64,000 bases of DNA from Hydractinia symbiolongicarpus (lineage: Eukaryota; Cnidaria; Hydrozoa; Anthoathecata; Hydractiniidae): positions 26,933,851-26,997,850 of the forward strand of contig NC_079877.1 of the NCBI RefSeq assembly GCF_029227915.1, written 5' to 3'. The notes under the pieces are model-generated. The model did no database searches. It had not been told where the DNA came from and saw nothing but the letters and a program-made list of their open reading frames with translations. Each line of letters begins with the position of its first letter. Position 1 is the first letter of the stretch. Positions 48,700-61,400 of the stretch are shown here, one piece after another. The translations under genes were made by a program, and so were the position numbers.

Positions 48700-48781
48700 T
48701 TTGTTTTCACTGCAGTTACTCGCGCATGCGCGAAGATTGGCCAATCTTCAGCGGTGTGACGTCAGCCCGGATCCGAGAATT
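48700..48781 (-). repeat. Right terminal inverted repeat of the YqaJ element
   Basis: Read on the - strand it gives ATTCTCGGATCCGGG, GCGCATGCGCGA and ACTGCAGTGAAAACAAAC, as in the left repeat. The outermost spacer includes TTGGCCAA, absent from the left arm. Confidence 0.75.
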
Positions 48782-49661
48782 TTTGGTGCTCAAATGACTC
48801 TAACACCGAAAACCACTGACATCTGCCTAAAAATGTTTGTCTTTTCAGCTTCCATAGAGTCTCATAAACACAAAATTGTGTCCAGCGCAGGCAAACATAA
48901 AGAAGTTGGTAAGAAAAAAATCCACTTATAGGGTGGTGGTGGGGGATATGATGGGGATGCTATTTGTTAATGGACAAATCAAATCAATCCTGGGGAGAGC
49001 TCTTTCATTGAATTCGAATTGTTTTCTGTAAGAATTTGCTGAGTAATTGAAATGAATTCTTCTCGCACCTAGTCGCATTAACTCGAATAAACGTATATAC
49101 ACAAAATAGAAATTTACCCTAATTCGCATAAGGAATTTCAGCAAGGACTTCAACTCGTTGTTTTGGTATTTAAAGTTATGACCCCCAAACATATTAAACC
49201 AAACTCAAACCTATTGTGTGGTCGGGTAGAGGCCGCGCGCGACCCTCCAAGCTTAAAAGTTGGGTACTTTATATTATTCCTATTGCAAAAGCAGGTCTAG
49301 CGCAAAATTTCAGGATTGTTTATGAAAAGAGTGATAAGAAAATGTTTCTTTTTTGTGCAAAAAACATCTGAGCCGTCATTATATACCCCTTGCCTCCATA
49401 CTCGCTTGCCAATAATTACCACCCTCTCCGTAAGGAATGTGATATTTTTAGGAATGTGATTAACATCATATTTAAAGAAGAGTCGAACTGCTCTGCGGCA
49501 CGGCTGCTGAATAAAAGTTATGATAAGTGTTGATTTTAAAGACCAGACTGATTGGCTTGCTCGCCTGCTCAATAAACTACAACAAGACGTAGATAGATGT
49601 GCATATTTTGCATGGCTAGCCTCACAAATATCGAGGGATATACCCTGTCTATTATTTCCAG
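48782..49661. other. Intergenic region
   Basis: Short unsupported frames only (for example 49671-49297 on the - strand, with no domain or splice partner). Contains a G-rich tract at about 48930-48955. Confidence 0.35.
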
Positions 49662-49936
49662 GAGGGGCCATGGCGTAGATGGAGAGTCCTAGAGTATTTA
49701 ATGCTCATTTTGAGCTACGCAGACCCAATTAGAGCCCGCGCTCTACTAGACAACTCCCGGCAACATCCAACGGCCCACACAGTGTGCCATCTTCCCAATT
49801 TCCCTCACATGGCTTGGGTTAACCCGGGGCTATGGTAACATTCACTCACCCATGTTGAATCGCCGTCAAGAGGAATCGAACCCCGGTCTCCCGCACAGAG
49901 TACGAGAGCTGTAACCACTAATCTACGGCGCCACGT
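49662..49936 (-). mobile_element. tRNA-derived SINE
   Basis: Read on the - strand the head is tRNA-like: GGCGCCGTAGATTAGTGGTTA (A-box-like) at about 49932 and GGGGTTCGATTCCTC (B box) at about 49880, giving internal RNA polymerase III promoter elements. A unique body follows (GGGTTAACCCAAGCCATGTG, about 49825) and ends near CATCTACGCCATGGCCCC. The body matches a fragment at 35845-35945. Head and tail ends carry short inverted matches around GCCGTAGAT / GGCGTAGAT. Length about 270 bp. Confidence 0.8.
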
Positions 49937-52825
49937 ATGATATACTCAAACAACCTCGCGAATAAAGTTTACAAAAAGCTGTCTATCAAATTGGGATTTT
50001 TGTTACGAAGTTGGACACGACATATTTTACTATTCAGATACGCAATAATATTTGTTACACACTTATTTTTCAAAATTGATTTGTGAGACCTTCCTGAACG
50101 GAAAATTCCTCGAACTTTTAATTTTCGATGGGTCCGTCTTGGGAGGGGGATTATCGGTCAATCTGAGACCACACAAAAATGACGTAATGGAACTATTTAA
50201 TTGGCCAATGTGGGTCACATGGCAGGGTATTTAAAAGATTGCAGCCCTGACTGCGACGAGCTGGATGCAAGCTCCGGTTGGTGTAGGCAGGGGAGAGATG
50301 GATAGGGAGATGACTTTACATACAGACAACAGTACAGTGGTCAAGACGGCATTCTAAAAGGCACTGTTTACGTTTGAATATTTCTCAGCCACAGTTAGCT
50401 TTTATGCTGACAGCTTGTCAACTTTTTGTGTAGTTAGCTAGCCTCTACGTAGCTAAAATATAGCTAGCTATATAATAACAAGCTATAGTCCAGGGTTACA
50501 AAAATTAATGATTGTCAATGAGACAAATGTATAGCTAAGAACAAACAACCTTATCTTAAAGAGTCAAATAAGAGGGGGGGAGGGGGTGAACTTCTAAGTC
50601 CTTGAAATTGTTAATAGCTATATAAAAGAAGTAGTATAGATAGGGAGAAAGGAATAAGCACTCCTGCCAGGGGATTGGAAATCCTTAGAAATTTGATAGC
50701 AAACAAGGGGTAAAACATTTTATAACCTTGGAGGAGTACAAGAGGGTGCCGATAAGCCGCAAAATAAGGGAGAGTTCTGGCGACTTTTCGAATTAAATTG
50801 GCAGTTGTCCTCCAAACCGGCCGCACTTTTTTGAACTAGCCCGAAGCATTCCTGAAATGCAATGCAATTCCTTGTAACATACCATGCAGACGACAGTTGG
50901 AAGAAGGCGCTTGAAGAGAAAGGAGTTAATGAATTTCATATATAAGTTATTTATCAAGTAAATCTTATCAAAACCATCAAAAACAGTTCATTTAAGAACT
51001 TCACAACCACATAGTAAGTTTATTTTAATTTTTATAGTTTTTTGAATCATTTGTGGTTGATCTTTGATTGTTTTTGTGTTTTTGTTCGGGTCTATGCATG
51101 TTTTTCGGGCGAACACTTGATTTTTATTTAAAACGCCTAACTCGCCCAAAAACGCCTGCACTTTTAACGGTGTGATGCGGTTTATTGGCACCCTTGTAGG
51201 AGGAGTTATTAGGGTGGTAACATGTTTTTTCATTATCTAGATGAGTGAGCTTAGAATGATTAAGCATAGATTGAACTTTGAAATTTGTCTTAAAAAAGTA
51301 ACATATCATATATATACCAAAATGCCAACGTTTTTAGGTTAGTTTGATGTTTTAAAAAAACAAATGTTGCCTCATAAAATCCAACATCCATTTTAAAAAA
51401 CAGGAAACATATTTTTTGTTTTTTTAAGAAAAAATACAGAATTTATGTCAATATTTCTTTGTGTATCAAAACTGCATTGGCCAAACATGCCCTTCCTACT
51501 GATTATATTTAGCATCAGTTTAAAATTCATGGTATTGTTGTTTAAAAAAAAAAGGTCAAATTAAGTCCACTTGAGATATTTGCAGTAAGTCTGTCTGCAA
51601 TAAAACTGTTATCCACATTAATTAGTCAGCTCAAAATATACCATTAAAATGTCACCTGCAAACTAACTACAGGCGATTCCACATCCACAAAAATTAGTCC
51701 ACATGGAATTTAATCCATGTGAAACAATTCAGTGATTCTGTATTGTTATTCCATTAATATCTTAGTATTAACTGATTAACTGTACAGAGTCAAGCATGGT
51801 ATTCCAATATTCCTGCATATTACTTGATGAAAATCATATAGGCCAAGGTACTGATGCCGCAAAACTTTTTTTTAAATTTAATTGGAATGGAGTTCTCCAA
51901 TAGACTGGATGTAATACAATTTTCTCAATAGATGTGTAGTCTACAAGTCTGTTTATTTCTGGTTGTCTTTTTTGTGACCATGTCAACAGAATTGAAAGCA
52001 TTGTTTGGATCTTTAAGATATGCGTTGCATTATAAAGCAAAAAAGAACAAAGAATCAACAAGCATGTGCAGTTAGTGAGTGACATACATCGCTACTTTTT
52101 TGCCACAGTGTTTGCAAGTGTTTTGATTATGTGTCAAAACCAATACATATGTCTGCAGGCAAAATTATTAACAACAAATCACCAAGCTCAAAAAATACAG
52201 TCATTTTCCTGAAATGTGTACTTGAAAAGCAATTGGCTATTAAAAATTGATATCAGACCTATTTGTATTCATGAAAACTGCACATAGTTGTAATCTATGG
52301 TATAAAGCCACTAGTACTAGTGAAACAAATACTCCACATAAATCTTTTTCTTTGATTCGGCCTAAAAAACAGCAATGAAAATGCAATGTGTACCAACAAA
52401 GACTTTTCTGTATAAAGAAATTTGTTCAATTAAGTAAAACGAATTTCCATTCATTACTATCTGCATGCATATATAGATGTTTTTTTTTTATTTATATATT
52501 TCTAGCATTAAAAAATAATTATTTGAGGAAACTTCCCAAATGTTTCCATTTATTACTATTTGTAGTAAATGTTTTTATACTTCCTCTTTTTTCCAACATT
52601 TAGAAATAATTATTTGAGGAAACTTCTTAACTGTTTGTTAAACTTTCACACAATTATTTAAAAAGTTATACAGACTCATTTTGAACTAAAGGAAAATGTT
52701 TATTTACTTTATACATTCATTTTACATGAAGCAGGCTTATTAAGAAATATTTACGTTATATTTAGGTTAAATCTTGACATGGATTTTCTGTTTTGCTTTG
52801 CTAAATTGTATTTTTGATTATATAG
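49937..52825. other. Intergenic region
   Basis: About 2.9 kb, AT-rich, with no supported gene. G-rich run at 50573-50587. If the small exons at 52826-53095 are real, this stretch may be the intron or upstream part of that gene, but I found no further linked exons. Confidence 0.4.
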
Positions 52826-53095
52826 GACGAACAGCCAATTACTGATATGAGAAATCGTAAGAACAATATCAAACGGAGATCCCTACAACGTGAATGTAAG
52901 TCCTTGATTTTTTATTATTTTAGCTTTCTCAAATAGAAATATGTGGACACACATCTTTTTAGATTACTATTAGACCTTTATGTGTTGTATGCAAGTTCCG
53001 GAGAATTGCTTTAATCTTTTATTGCTTTGTATTCTTTATTTTGTTTTTTAGTGAAGAATGAAATCCACTGGCTGTTATTGTTATTGTTTATATGA
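52826..53095 (+). CDS. Possible last two exons of an unknown gene
   Basis: A 70-bp exon candidate (52826-52895; acceptor GATTATATAG, donor GTAAGT) encodes a basic segment (DMRNRKNNIKRRSLQRE). Its frame joins across an intron to 53052-53095 (acceptor TTTTTTAG), which adds a short hydrophobic run of Leu residues and a TGA. Both splice sites are good and the phase closes, but no upstream exon could be linked. A basic stretch followed by a terminal hydrophobic run would fit a tail-anchored membrane protein. It could equally be chance. Confidence 0.25.
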
Positions 53096-53489
53096 ACAAA
53101 GATTGCAGCAAACTTTATTGACATTAAGATAAACAATAGGCGAATGCGTTAGCACAAGCAGAACAAGATTAACAAATATGTTCTTGCTTAATTAGTTTTC
53201 TTATTGACATTTGGTGTAGTATACTTATAAGATATACTTATATATGTATTATAAGATGGAACGTAAATATCTACGCAAATGTTTATCGTTGTCTTGTGTT
53301 TAATCCCCTCCTAGACTGCCTTTATTTCAGGAAAGCCAAAGATCTTTTGTTAAAATTATTCTTTTATTTGATTTTCGAGATAAATTGTTAATCGCATTTG
53401 ATGTGGTACTTTAATATCAGATTTTTATTTCATTAAGAGGCAGTAGAAATTTATATCTGTGGCTTTTACAAAACATTAAGAATTGGCAG

Positions 53490-53880
53490 GTCAGGAGCAA
53501 TCCATACACATAAAATTAGCTAACATTTGCGAAAGTACCTTACCAAAGTATTCAGGTGAGAATTCTCGATTTTAGAAGCAATCCATACATAAGAGATTCG
53601 GTTATTTCGGTAAAGCGGGTCTCTGATAAACATTTAGAAAAAAGAGCACCTGTTTCATAAAGTACTCCATACGTAAAAGATACGATTGTTTCGGTGAATT
53701 TTGATAAACATTCGGGAAAAGGGTCCTGTATCTAGAAGCAATCCATCCACAAGACGTACGGGTGTTTCGTTAATTAGACTTTTGATAAACATTCGGGAAA
53801 AGCGTCCTGCTTTTAGAAGCAATCATACATAAGACGTACGGTTGTTTCGGTAAATTAGGCCTTTGATAAAAGTTTAGATA
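53490..53880 (+). repeat. Tandem array of about 80-bp units
   Basis: Four to five degenerate units, each with AGAAGCAATCCATACA(T/C)AAG, then CGGTTGTTTCGGTAAATT, then TTTGATAAACATT. Spacing between units is about 76-86 bp. It runs directly into the 101-bp satellite. Confidence 0.75.
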
Positions 53881-53886
53881 ATGCTT

Positions 53887-55394
53887 TTGTCGCGTTCAAT
53901 ATTGACAGGAAAATAAAATTTCAGAACAAAAATCACCAAATTCGGCACTTGTCCATAGCATTATCAGTTAAGCGCTTCATATTTCTCTCGTTTCGTTCAA
54001 TTTTGACAGAAAAATGAAATTTCAGAAAAAAAATCACCAAATTCGGCACTTGTCCATAGCATTATCAGTTAAGCGCTCCAACTTTCTCTCGTTTCGCTAA
54101 ATTTTGGCCGGAAAATAAAATTTCAGAACAAAAGTCAACAAACTCGGCACTTGTCTATGACAGTATCAGTTAAACGCCTCATATTTCTCTCGTTTCGTTC
54201 AATTTTGACAGAAAAATGAAATTTCAGAACAAAAATCACCAAATTCGGCACTTGTCCATAGCATTATCAGTTAAGCGCTTCATATTTCTCTCGTTTCGTT
54301 CAATTTTGACAGAAAAATAAAATTTCAGAACAAAAGTCAACAAATTCGGCACTTGTCTATGACAGTATCAGTTAAACGCTTCATATTTCTCTCGTTTCGT
54401 TCAATTTTGACAGAAAAATGAAATTTCAGAACAAAAATCACCAAATTCGGCACTTGTCCATAGCATTATCAGTTAAGCGCTCCAACTTTCTCTCGTTTCG
54501 CTAAATTTTGGCCGGAAAATAAAATTTCAGAACAAAAGTCAACAAATTCGGTACTTGTTTATAGCATTATCAGTTAAACGCTCCAGGTTTCTAACGTTTC
54601 GCTAAATTTTGGCTGGAAAATAAAATTTCAGAACAAAAGTCAACAAATTCGGCACTTGTCTATGACAGTATCAGTTAAACGCTCCAACTTTCTCTCGTTT
54701 CGCTAAATTTTGGCCAGAAAATAAAATTTCAGAACAAAAGTCAACAAATTCGGTACTTGTTTATAGCATTATCAGTTAAACGCTCCAGGTTTCTAACGTT
54801 TCGCTAAATTTTGGCTGGATAATAAAATTTCAGAACAAAAGTCAACAAATTCGGCACTTGTCTATGACAGTATCAGTTAAACGCTTCATATTTCTCTCGT
54901 TTCGTTCAATTTTGACAGAAAAATGAAATTTCAGAACAAAAATCACCAAATTCGGCACTTGTCCATAGCATTATCAGTTAAGCGCTTCATATTTCTCTCG
55001 TTTCGTTCAATTTTGAGAGAAAAATGGAATTTCTAAAAAAAAATCACCAAATTCGGCACTTGTCCATAGCATTATCAGTTAAGCGCTCCAACTTTCTCTC
55101 GTTTCGCTAAATTTTGGCCGGAAAATAAAATTTCAGAACAAAAGTCAACAAATTCGGCACTTGTTTATGGCATTATTAGTTAAACGCTCCAGGTTTCTAA
55201 CGTTTCGCTAAATTTTGGCTGGAAAATAAAATTTCAGAACAAAAGTCAACAAATTCGGCACTTGTTTATGGCATTATTAGTTAAACGCTCCAACTTTCTC
55301 TCGTTTCGCTAAATTTTGGCCGGAAAATAAAATTTCAGAACAAAAGTCAACAAATTCGGCACTTGTTTATGGCATTATTAGTTAAACGCTCCAG
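53887..55394 (+). repeat. 101-bp satellite, about 15 units
   Basis: The anchor CAGTTAA(G/A)CGCT recurs every 101 bp: first at about 53971, last at about 55385, exactly 14 intervals. Units fall into variants: one with TTCATATTTCTCTCGTTTCG and GACAGAAAAATGAAATTTCAG, one with CCAACTTTCTCTCGTTTCGC and GGCCGGAAAATAAAATTTC, and one with CCAGGTTTCTAACGTTTCGC. The variants come in recurring orders, suggesting higher-order duplication. The array ends 88 bp from the stop codon of the KDZ-type gene. Confidence 0.95.
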
Positions 55395-55481
55395 GTTATT
55401 GCACAGCATTTAAAATAGGGTAATGTAGACAATAAAGAGAAAACATTTTTTTAAAACATGCATTTCCTCAGTTATCGCCAG

Positions 55482-58400
55482 CTAATGCAATATTTTTCTT
55501 CTTAAGGAAAGAAACTCTTTCTTTTTATTCCAAATATATATAAAAAACTGTAAATAAAAAGTAAAATGCGTTTGTGACATCAGTTTCGCAGATGTCTTAA
55601 TCTTCTGCATAAACGAGTTAAACTGTTCACAGATAGAAGAGTTAACGGCTTCAAATCCAAGTAATCCATTGTAACGGAATGCTGATGAGCAACTATGCGT
55701 GTAGCCATGAAACACGTCATGAAAGAATCTTGTGTCTTTGAAGTAGCCAGACTCCCTGTTGTGCACATACTCAGACAAACTGCAAGTGAAGTCGTACAGA
55801 ACAACTTCCGGGGGATGTTCGCAATAAGCATACAATGATGCTGCCGGATCTTTGCGCCCTTCAGATCCAGGAATAATATGAAAACCAAGGCAATGTCCAT
55901 GTTTTGGGCAAAACCACAAAAAGAGATACGAAGTACCCTTTTTGCTAACTTGTGGAAATCGTTTTTGACAGATTTCATCTGGCGTGTCGTCAAAATTTTG
56001 CTGATCTTTAGTGTCCACTGGGAAACTTCGTACTTCTCGCAGCTGCTTACCATGCTCTGTGAAATAGTAAGCACGTCCAAACCGAGGTGGATTATAAGTA
56101 TTTTCCAATGGAGCAGCAGCAACCGCGTCAATATTGTCTTCGTGTACTTTTTTTACTAGGGTGCAGCAATAAAAGAAAAGTTGGATAACATCTGTTCCCG
56201 GTTCAGTCACAGACAGCAACGTAGCGATTTCGCAGTTGTAATGGCGCATTTTATGTATAAAACTGATTTTTAATTCGTCCGTACTAGAATTTAGTTCACA
56301 TAATTCTAGAAATGCCATAAATTCGTCACAAATTTTTAACGGGATTAAGGCATCGATGCATGAATCGTAGGATAACAGTTTAAATACTGCCGCATACGCT
56401 TGACGTAATCCAATCGATATTTTCGCTTGGACCATAGTAACGAAGGATGGAACACAGCTATTAGGAATGTAAGTGAGCAAAGACTGTAGCTGATCATATT
56501 TTTGTAAACAATCAAGCTTTCCAGACAATACATCACAGCACAAATTTCGCAAAAAAAGCCTGGCTGCTGCAAACTGTTTCTTGGAAGATGGTGACTTTTC
56601 TTCGCTACGTAAAAAGCACCTGTCCAAACGACTTTTTTTTACATTTGTTGGTGCTTCCTTTGTTGCCTTTTCAATCGGTTCGACACATAAATTTTTGAAT
56701 GTCAAACCAATCTTAGTGCCATCACATGCTAGAAACGGGGAAGGCCCATCACATCCAGGACAAAGTTGACGAAAATCGATACGCATTCTGGATGCCCAGC
56801 CAAAAAACCAATTAATAAATGTGTTAACATTCATGAAGTATGAGTCAAGTATTTTACATTTTTCTTGACAGCAGGAAACAAAACCGCTAAATGTCATTTT
56901 TGAATTGACAACACTGTCAACAAACTGCCAACCTACACGCAAAGAAAAAAAAAGCTCTATGAAATAACTTGTAAAATAAAATAGAAATTTCTTTTATACA
57001 CAAATGCTCGCAAAACAAATACAAAAATATGAATGCTACTTTGTACCTAACTCATACCCAGCACAGGTAGCATGTGACAATTGAAATATCGAATCACTCG
57101 CACCATCCCATCGCTTTGAACAATTGTTGAGTAAACAAGTCCGACGGTAAATTTTACATTTTCGCACACCTCTGTCTGTAAATAGATTGCTATAGTGTGA
57201 AAATACAACAACACCGTTTTCATTTTCAGAGGAAGTCCAACCAGCCTATATAAGAAAATTAAAACGCTACCAGTAAAATGATTATTATTTCCTAGAGAAA
57301 TGGAATAAACACATAAGTAGTAACATATCAGCACACAAATGAACACATGAATACTTAGCACATCAGAAAAAATACTTACTTCACAGTCACATTTGTTTGA
57401 ACCTATGTCAGGAACAAACACCAGTTCTGTCAAACCTGTACTCCATCGTTTTCTTACGTCGTATATGTATTTTTCGCTATAACGATTTACGTCGACTGTT
57501 TCTTGACTCGGAGAAGACGGTGCAAAATTCCACAGTCCAGTGTCAACATCAAATACCTTTCCCCACTGCAAATAAATAGAAAAATTAGACTGATTTATGA
57601 CAGGAAAACAGAGTGATGTAACTGTATAGTTGCAAAATAACTGAATAAAAAACAATTCATTTGGTTAATTTAATTTACAAACTTATGTTCAACAAGATGT
57701 CTTACATCGGCCTCCATGAGTGTGTAGTCCTCTTCGACATCTTCATGTAAATTATCCTCCTCTTCACTATTTACATCAAGCTCTTCGCAAGAGAGACGTA
57801 CTTGTTGAGTATAAAACGACCGAAACGCAGACAAATGAGGACAAAGTGCAGCATTGCTCGAGAGTCGCTTGATATCTCTACAAGAACCTTGCTCCCGTTG
57901 ACATCTTGACGAATGACACCTTACGATAGTCTTTCCGGTTCGAGATACATGAAACAATGTCACGAATTCAGTTTGAACACCATCAACCGCTACAGAGAAC
58001 TTGTCAGTGCCGTCCTTTGAGGGAAGTTTTAACACTTTAACTTGATGCAATTGTTTCGCTTCTTTTACTTTTGACATATTGACGAAGGATGTTGAAACTT
58101 CGTCGACATGCAATTCCTTCAATAATCGGCAATGACAGCAGGTAGATGTTGTAGCATTTTCGTTTGGCGAGAGATTTGTTGAAAATGTTAGGCACGTACA
58201 ACTAAAAGTGCATTCTTGTGCTATTACTTTGACAGATGTGTGAACAAACACAGTTGGCTAAACAAAATTTCAAATTAAATTTAATTTTTCGCAATTGTAC
58301 AAGCATATGTGCAAGCATATTTACAAGCATATGTCTACATGATAAAACATGACATGTATTTACCAAAAAGTCGCCAGATTCGCAATGATATGCATTCATG

Positions 58401-61400
58401 GTAACGGTTGACTCAGTTTGTGTTAGCACACGCCAAGCGATTGTTCCTTGCCTAAATAATTCCCCACAAAAATACGAGTACAGTGACGGTTTCGTCTGAA
58501 CAACTGTACCAAATGCAATCTAAATTACAGAAAAAGAATACTTAAGTATTATTCAACTTATATATCAAAGGACTCTCTATATTACAAAAGCTCTCTATTT
58601 CTAACATTTTCCTATCTACAATAATAATTTTCTCTCTCTCGAACTTTATGTATTTGGAACAAATTTCCATGTCCCTAGGAGACTTTACTGTAACAGTAAA
58701 TATTTTTGTACTTACCTCTTTTTCACTGCTTGACTCAGACAAAATCTTGTTATTTAAATCTTGAGAAGGTAAATGTGTAGGTACATCTAGCTATAAACAA
58801 TATAGCATAATCAGCAGTACTGAATTTTGGAAATAATTGAAAGAACATTTTTGGCACAGCTAAAAGATTGAAAGGGATATAATACATACCTGACTATCAT
58901 CATCACAATCACTGATTTGAGTGTCAGTATCGTCTTCAAACTAATGATTCAAAAAAATAATATAAAAATTGAGTAATAACATCATATAGAAATATTATTA
59001 ATAATCGCTAGCATTTCAATTCATTGCTTGTAAACCTTTCTTGGACACAAATAATCATAAGTTTAAGTCAACTAAATTAAATAAAACACTAACTGAATTT
59101 ACGGTTACAGTTCTGCCTTCGCTTTGTGTCTCCTTTGCCATAGCCTAATTTAAAAATAGAAAGTATTTATCTGCGTAGACATAACTACATTTATTAACTT
59201 TAAATCAAAAAACAAAACAAATGATATAATGTCATTTTTTTAATTTTTGTCCCACTAACCTTGCAAGGCAATTCAACAATTTCTCCACCCATTTCCTGCA
59301 AAATACTATTTAAAGTTGCCTGCACTTAAAAACATTAAAAACAAACAATAACTTAACTATAAATATAGGACTAAGGTCAAATTCTTTGAATGCATTAGAG
59401 ATCCTTTAACAGGAGCCTACTTGACAACAGCAGCAATAGGGTATTAATAAGCTATGCTGGGTAAATATTAAAAATAAAAAATTACAGAATAAATAATTGT
59501 ACAACATTTTACCTCTTCTGCAGAGTATCCAAGGGCCTCACACAATGCACTATCAGAGTTAGGTCTTTTTATACCAGTACTCTGACACCTTGTTTTTGTT
59601 TTGTAATCAAAACATACTTTTTCACCAAGAATGGTTTTAAGACATGCAATGACAACGTTGTCTTGGCCATTATACATTGCTTGAATTATACGGCTTCTAG
59701 GTGAGCCAGGAAACCAACGTGAGCTAATTGAAAAACGCTGTTCAAATTTTATGGCGTTGTTATTTTTACCATACCAAATCCATTTATGAAAATTAGGGAT
59801 CGAAGACAAAAACATTAGTTGTTCTTCCAACGATAAAACTCTATCATCAGTTGAAGTAAATAAATTAAAGTTTGGTATAGCAAATGCTTCTTGAGGATTA
59901 GATCTATATAGTTTCAACTGCGATTCCCAGTCTGTGATGCTATCAGTTGAAATAAAATACCTGTGCATACAATTATAATTCATCTCAGTGTATTACACCA
60001 GAACTTTTAAAAGAAAAAATTATTTTGCAAATAAAATTATATATATAACTATTGCAAGCTACTTACCTTTGTTTACTATGCCCACAAGAATCCAATTTAT
60101 CTTCCCAATTTTGTCTTTTTTGTAACACCATACACACAACCAAATCACAATCCACTTTTCCTTCACTTTTTTCTTGGAGTAAGTTCGACATACATTGAGC
60201 AATACCAGTAGAAGTACGTTTATAAATTTTTCGAGAGAAGTTTTTGTATTCCTTCTTTGGCTTCTCTGAATACAAATAAAATGTGTAGATTTATTGTTGG
60301 AATAACAAACAAAGGCTAAAATACATAATAAAACATAATATTTAGAACTATATACTAATCTTATACCTATTCGTCGACTTGCGTATAGGCCACAAGCACG
60401 TTGTTTTTCCACAATAACGTCTTTTTCTGTATAAATATTGTATGGAAAAACATTCCATGCATATCTTTCCTTAATCATACTGCCCATGACATTTAGGTAA
60501 AATCCTGAAAATGCTCCAAATTCAAAATATCTTGCCATTGTTTGTTCTGCATCTGCATGGACAATACTGCAAAGGAATATGCCATCCACATCATCATCTG
60601 TAGCCAAAGAAAGAAGTGTGTCTTCAGCAGCTAACATACTGCAAAATGACTTGAAATATCCATTTCTCATTTTTTGTGTAAAGTCAATTTCCAAAGCAAT
60701 ACCATCTTGGCATTTTTTGAGACAATTTAAAGCATTATTTATGTACTCATCGCCTAAAGTATAGGAATATAACGAAATATTAAGCAGTTATATATTTTGA
60801 TGAAATTCCTGAATGCCAACATGACAGTACGTAAGCATCTGAATTAACCCCTGTAATATAGCTCAAACAATAAGTACAATTATAATACAATATCAATAGT
60901 TATAGTGAGTATGAGTATAAGATAAAATATGAAAAGATAATCAGACATCATTTATAAATCATACTTTGCTTTGAAGTCATATCCATTGTTTCATCCTCAA
61001 TATTTGATTGCTCAGCACTTTCATGATTCAATATAGTATTCTATTTTGTAAGAATATTAGATGTACTCAATGTGATACTGCAACTAGCTATACATAAAAT
61101 AAAAAAATTAAATTTTTAGCCACAAACCTGTTCATTTTCTAATGAAATCATATTGCTTGTATTTTCAGCATTAACACTGACCTGAAATTAGGAAAATGTA
61201 CCATTAGTTACTACAAAGTATGACAAAGGATAAACTCGATGACCAATAAGGATGGAAAAAGACAGAAAGGGTCAATGAGCAAATGCATAAAAAAGGCGAC
61301 CATGTATAAGAAAAGTGACATACTGTTAGTGATGTTGTGGATTGTACTACTACTTCTGCTCCAAGATCACATGGGGGTGGGGAAGTTTGAAGATTATCCA

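Larger units (their letters stand above)
46475..48781. mobile_element. TIR-bounded transposon carrying a SWIM-YqaJ-PHD gene
   Basis: Long terminal inverted repeats: left 46475-46546, right 48700-48781. Shared blocks in the same order are ATTCTCGGATCCGGG, then GCGCATGCGCGA, then ACTGCAGTGAAAACAAAC. A further partial copy of the inner block lies at about 48660. The element is about 2.3 kb and contains one - strand gene for a SWIM-YqaJ-PHD protein, a + strand THAP-like stub near the left end, and two tRNA-like halves. No clean target-site duplication is visible. No DDE transposase is present, so the copy is either non-autonomous with a captured gene or uses an unrecognised transposase. Confidence 0.7.

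Noticed and set aside
53887-55394. Possible CRISPR array
   Set aside because: Units are contiguous 101-bp repeats without unique spacers, in a eukaryotic genome; it is a satellite.
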